Assembly (NCBI GenBank): GCA_945863085.1 | Contig: CAMBCD010000141.1 | Coordinates: forward strand, 1 to 7,196 | Reading direction: 5' to 3' | Source: Bordetella parapertussis | GTDB lineage: Bacteria; Pseudomonadota; Gammaproteobacteria; Burkholderiales; SG8-41 | Length of the DNA: 7,196 bases | Part shown: piece after piece, positions 5,748-7,196 of the stretch | Numbering within the stretch: the stretch's first letter is position 1 | Layout: each line of letters begins with the position of its first letter | Translations under genes and position numbers: made by a program | Notes under the pieces: generated by a model | What the model was told of the DNA's origin: nothing | What the model saw: only the letters and a program-made list of their open reading frames with translations | Database searches by the model: none

Positions 5748-6173
5748 TCAGTGTTTGTGCTCTTCGTTGCTGCGGTTACGGCCCTGCTGACCGCGGTGTT
5801 CCGGCATGGTTATGCCTTTTTCCGTGGCGCGTTTCTGCATTTCGGCACGGTTGGCCGATGCAATCTGCTGACGCTCTTCCGGGGTTTTCGCGGCGCGCAT
5901 TTTTTCCTGCATGGCGCTGCGTTCTTCCGGGGTGGCCAGTGATTGTGCGGCTTTGGAGCCGTGCTCGCCATGGCCGCCGTGGCCTTTGGTTTCGCCACGT
6001 TTGGCGTGTTTGTCGCCGTCGTGGTTCATGCCTTTCATGCCCTGCATACCCTGATGCTGGCTGCCCTGCGCACCGTGTTCCATGTTGCCGCGCATCTGGC
6101 CCGGTTGGGCGTAGGCGGCGGTAACACCGAGGGTCAGCGCGATGGCGATTGCGGTTTTGTTGAGTTTGTTCAT
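5748..6173 (-). CDS. Small exported His/Met-rich protein
   Basis: The 141-residue protein has a signal peptide (MNKLNKTAIAIALTLGVTAAYA, cleavage after 22). Residues 23-75 are very rich in His, Met, Gly and Gln (for example MQGMKGMNHDGDKH at 43-56 and GHGGHGEHG at 64-72). A predicted helical, charged segment (about 80-119) carries TPEER twice, at 81-85 and 97-101. The tail is basic and polar, ending EEHKH. The mature protein holds ten histidines and nine methionines and no cysteine. Such composition is common in periplasmic copper- or other metal-binding proteins, and the helical part loosely resembles small Spy/CpxP-like stress proteins, though I see no diagnostic motif. AAAGGA (6181-6186) lies 7 nt before the ATG. 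A strong terminator follows, so it is probably an abundant stand-alone transcript. It is divergent from the two-component genes, which may control it. Confidence 0.85.
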   Translation of the reverse strand: MNKLNKTAIAIALTLGVTAAYAQPGQMRGNMEHGAQGSQHQGMQGMKGMNHDGDKHAKRGETKGHGGHGEHGSKAAQSLATPEERSAMQEKMRAAKTPEERQQIASANRAEMQKRATEKGITMPEHRGQQGRNRSNEEHKH

Positions 6174-6307
6174 GATCTCGTCCTTTGCAATGGTTGTGGT
6201 TTATGCCGGATTGCCCCTGGTCGTCCGGTTCGGCGGCTCCGGGCTTTCCTGACGCCCTGATTAACGCATTAGCCTGTAAATCAACTGTTACCGGCAAGGG
6301 GCTTTTG

Positions 6308-6352
6308 GTATCGCAGCTTTGCAGTCCGGAACGCATTGATACACTGCGATAC
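6308..6352. repeat. 9-bp inverted repeat in the divergent intergenic region
   Basis: GTATCGCAG (6308-6316) and CTGCGATAC (6344-6352) are exact reverse complements separated by 27 bp. They lie 44-88 bp upstream of the response regulator start. The right arm overlaps the GATACA direct repeat, so the same half-site motif occurs in both orientations. It may be a looped or paired binding arrangement for a regulator. A 9-bp match over this distance could arise by chance. Confidence 0.45.
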
Positions 6353-6353
6353 A
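6338..6353 (+). promoter_or_regulatory. Tandem GATACA direct repeat, candidate response-regulator box
   Basis: GATACA (6338-6343) and GATACA (6348-6353) are separated by CTGC, giving a 10-bp period. OmpR/PhoB-family regulators bind as head-to-tail dimers to hexamer-like direct repeats about one helical turn apart, which fits this layout. The site is 42 bp upstream of the regulator ATG and between it and the divergent His/Met-rich gene. The overlapping TACAAT (6350-6355) resembles a -10 element, but I find no matching -35. Assignment is inference from position and spacing. Confidence 0.45.
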
Positions 6354-6395
6354 ATTTTTCCGGCCGGCGGGTCGCTCCTCCGGTATAAACAGCGC

Positions 6396-7121
6396 ATGAC
6401 TGCCCCCGACCACATCCTGGTGGTGGATGACGACACGGAGATCCGCAACCTGCTGCGCGAGTACCTGCAGCAGCAGGGTTACCGCGTCACGACACTTGCC
6501 GACGGCAGGGGCTTGCGTGCGGCGGTGGATACTGCCCCGCCTGATCTGGTCATCCTCGACGTGATGATGCCCGGCGAAGACGGTTTGACACTGTGTCGTG
6601 AATTGCGCGCGCGTTCAGGGGTACCGATCATCATGCTCACCGCCCGCGGCGAAGAAACCGATCGCATCGTCGGCCTCGAACTGGGTGCCGATGATTACAT
6701 TGCAAAACCGTTCAGCCCGCGGGAACTGCTGGCACGCATCAAAAGCGTGCTGCGCCGCGCGCGTGCATTGCCGGAGAACCTGAGGCACGAGGAGTCCGGC
6801 GTGTTCCGTTTTGCCGGCTGGACGCTGGATGCGGCGACCCGCAACCTGACCTCGCCCGCCGGCGTGGTGGTGGCGCTGAGCGGCACCGATTTCCGTCTGC
6901 TGAAAATATTTGTCGACCATCCCAACCGCGTGCTGACCCGCGACCAGTTGATCGACCTGATGCTGGCGCGGGAGGCCGGACCGTATGACCGTGCCATCGA
7001 CGTGCAGGTCAGCCGCCTGCGCCAGCGCCTCGGCGAGGATGCGAAGGAACCGGCGATCATCAAAACCGTGCGCGGCCAGGGTTATGTATTTGCCGCGCAT
7101 GTCGAGGCCGGCGCGCGATGA
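6396..7121 (+). CDS. OmpR-family two-component response regulator
   Basis: The 241-residue protein has an N-terminal receiver domain (about 5-120) with every phosphorylation residue: D11-D12 acidic pocket, phospho-acceptor D55 in VILDVMMPGEDG, T82 in IIMLTARGEE and K104 in DDYIAKPFSPRELL. The C-terminal domain (about 138-236) is an OmpR/PhoB winged helix, with LSGTDFRLLKIFVDHPNRVL, the recognition-helix region YDRAIDVQVSRLRQRLGED and the wing IIKTVRGQGYVF. Phosphorylation by a partner kinase should drive dimerisation and DNA binding. The receiver is close to the OmpR subgroup in wording, but this does not identify the regulon. I chose the ATG at 6396 because the receiver fold begins right after it; a TTG at 6336 would add 20 residues unlike any receiver. 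The Shine-Dalgarno is poor. The stop overlaps the next gene by 4 nt. Confidence 0.96.
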   Translation: MTAPDHILVVDDDTEIRNLLREYLQQQGYRVTTLADGRGLRAAVDTAPPDLVILDVMMPGEDGLTLCRELRARSGVPIIMLTARGEETDRIVGLELGADDYIAKPFSPRELLARIKSVLRRARALPENLRHEESGVFRFAGWTLDAATRNLTSPAGVVVALSGTDFRLLKIFVDHPNRVLTRDQLIDLMLAREAGPYDRAIDVQVSRLRQRLGEDAKEPAIIKTVRGQGYVFAAHVEAGAR

Positions 7122-7196
7122 GCCTGCTGCCGCGCTCCTTGTTCAGCCGCCTCACGCTGGTGCTGCTCGGCGGCCTGCTGACGGCGCAGTTATTGA
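7118..7196 (+). CDS. Sensor histidine kinase, N-terminal end (partial)
   Basis: The ATG overlaps the response-regulator stop (ATGA at 7118-7121), the usual arrangement for a co-translated regulator/kinase pair. The 26 visible residues begin MSLLPRSLFSRLTLVLLGGL. This basic, Ser/Leu-rich start runs into a transmembrane helix, as in EnvZ-like inner-membrane kinases. No sensor, dimerisation or ATPase domain is within the window, so the kinase call rests on position and this N-terminus. Confidence 0.75.
   Translation, partial: MSLLPRSLFSRLTLVLLGGLLTAQLL

Noticed and set aside
5183..6124. A 313-codon plus-strand open frame opposite two exported-protein genes
   Set aside because: It is antisense to two genes with clear signal peptides and ribosome binding sites, crosses the terminator between them, and its composition (many Arg, Cys and Trp in the second half) looks like a GC-rich shadow frame.
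6336..6395. TTG start giving a 20-residue N-terminal extension of the response regulator
   Set aside because: Receiver domains begin directly after the later ATG, and the extension would run through the candidate GATACA regulatory repeat.

Overview
The window is about 7.2 kb of GC-rich, gene-dense DNA from a Gram-negative bacterium, most likely a betaproteobacterium. That placement is an inference from the protein families, the Sec signal peptides and the codon use; no rRNA or other marker gene is present. There are ten coding regions (eight complete, two cut by the window edges), no tRNA or rRNA, and no CRISPR array or transposase. Bases 118-383 hold no gene I can support and no convincing regulatory site.

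Left part (1-2345): the 5' end of a minus-strand gene for an exported or membrane-anchored protein (1-117) is followed by a minus-strand ArsR-type repressor fused to a rhodanese domain (384-1040). It is divergent from a plus-strand pair with overlapping stop and start codons: a sterol desaturase/fatty acid hydroxylase-family membrane di-iron protein (1141-1995) and a DsrE-family sulfur-carrier-like protein (1992-2345). A perfect 13-bp inverted repeat with a 4-nt centre (1061-1090) sits between the divergent genes and is the obvious operator. The set looks like a small sulfur-linked regulon: a cysteine-based rhodanese sensor domain, a possible sulfur carrier, and a lipid-modifying membrane enzyme.

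Middle part (2367-6173): five minus-strand genes, all with signal peptides. In transcription order they are a small His/Met-rich protein (5748-6173), a protein with two copies of a repeat and a His/Met-rich N-terminus (4993-5676), an acetolactate-decarboxylase-like protein (4182-4907), a SAM-methyltransferase-fold protein (3491-4156) and a metallo-beta-lactamase-fold protein with a degenerate HxHxDH motif (2367-3296). A strong intrinsic terminator (5701-5730) lies between the first two, so the small protein is probably made in excess over the rest. Several members are His-rich, which suggests metal-related work in the periplasm, but no function is proven by sequence.

Right part (6174-7196): divergent from the His/Met-rich gene is an OmpR-family response regulator (6396-7121). 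Its stop overlaps the start of a membrane protein that is almost certainly its sensor kinase and is cut by the window end (7118-7196). The shared intergenic region has a 10-bp-period direct repeat (GATACA-N4-GATACA, 6338-6353) and a 9-bp inverted repeat (6308-6316/6344-6352). These are plausible binding sites through which the regulator could control itself and the exported-protein cluster.
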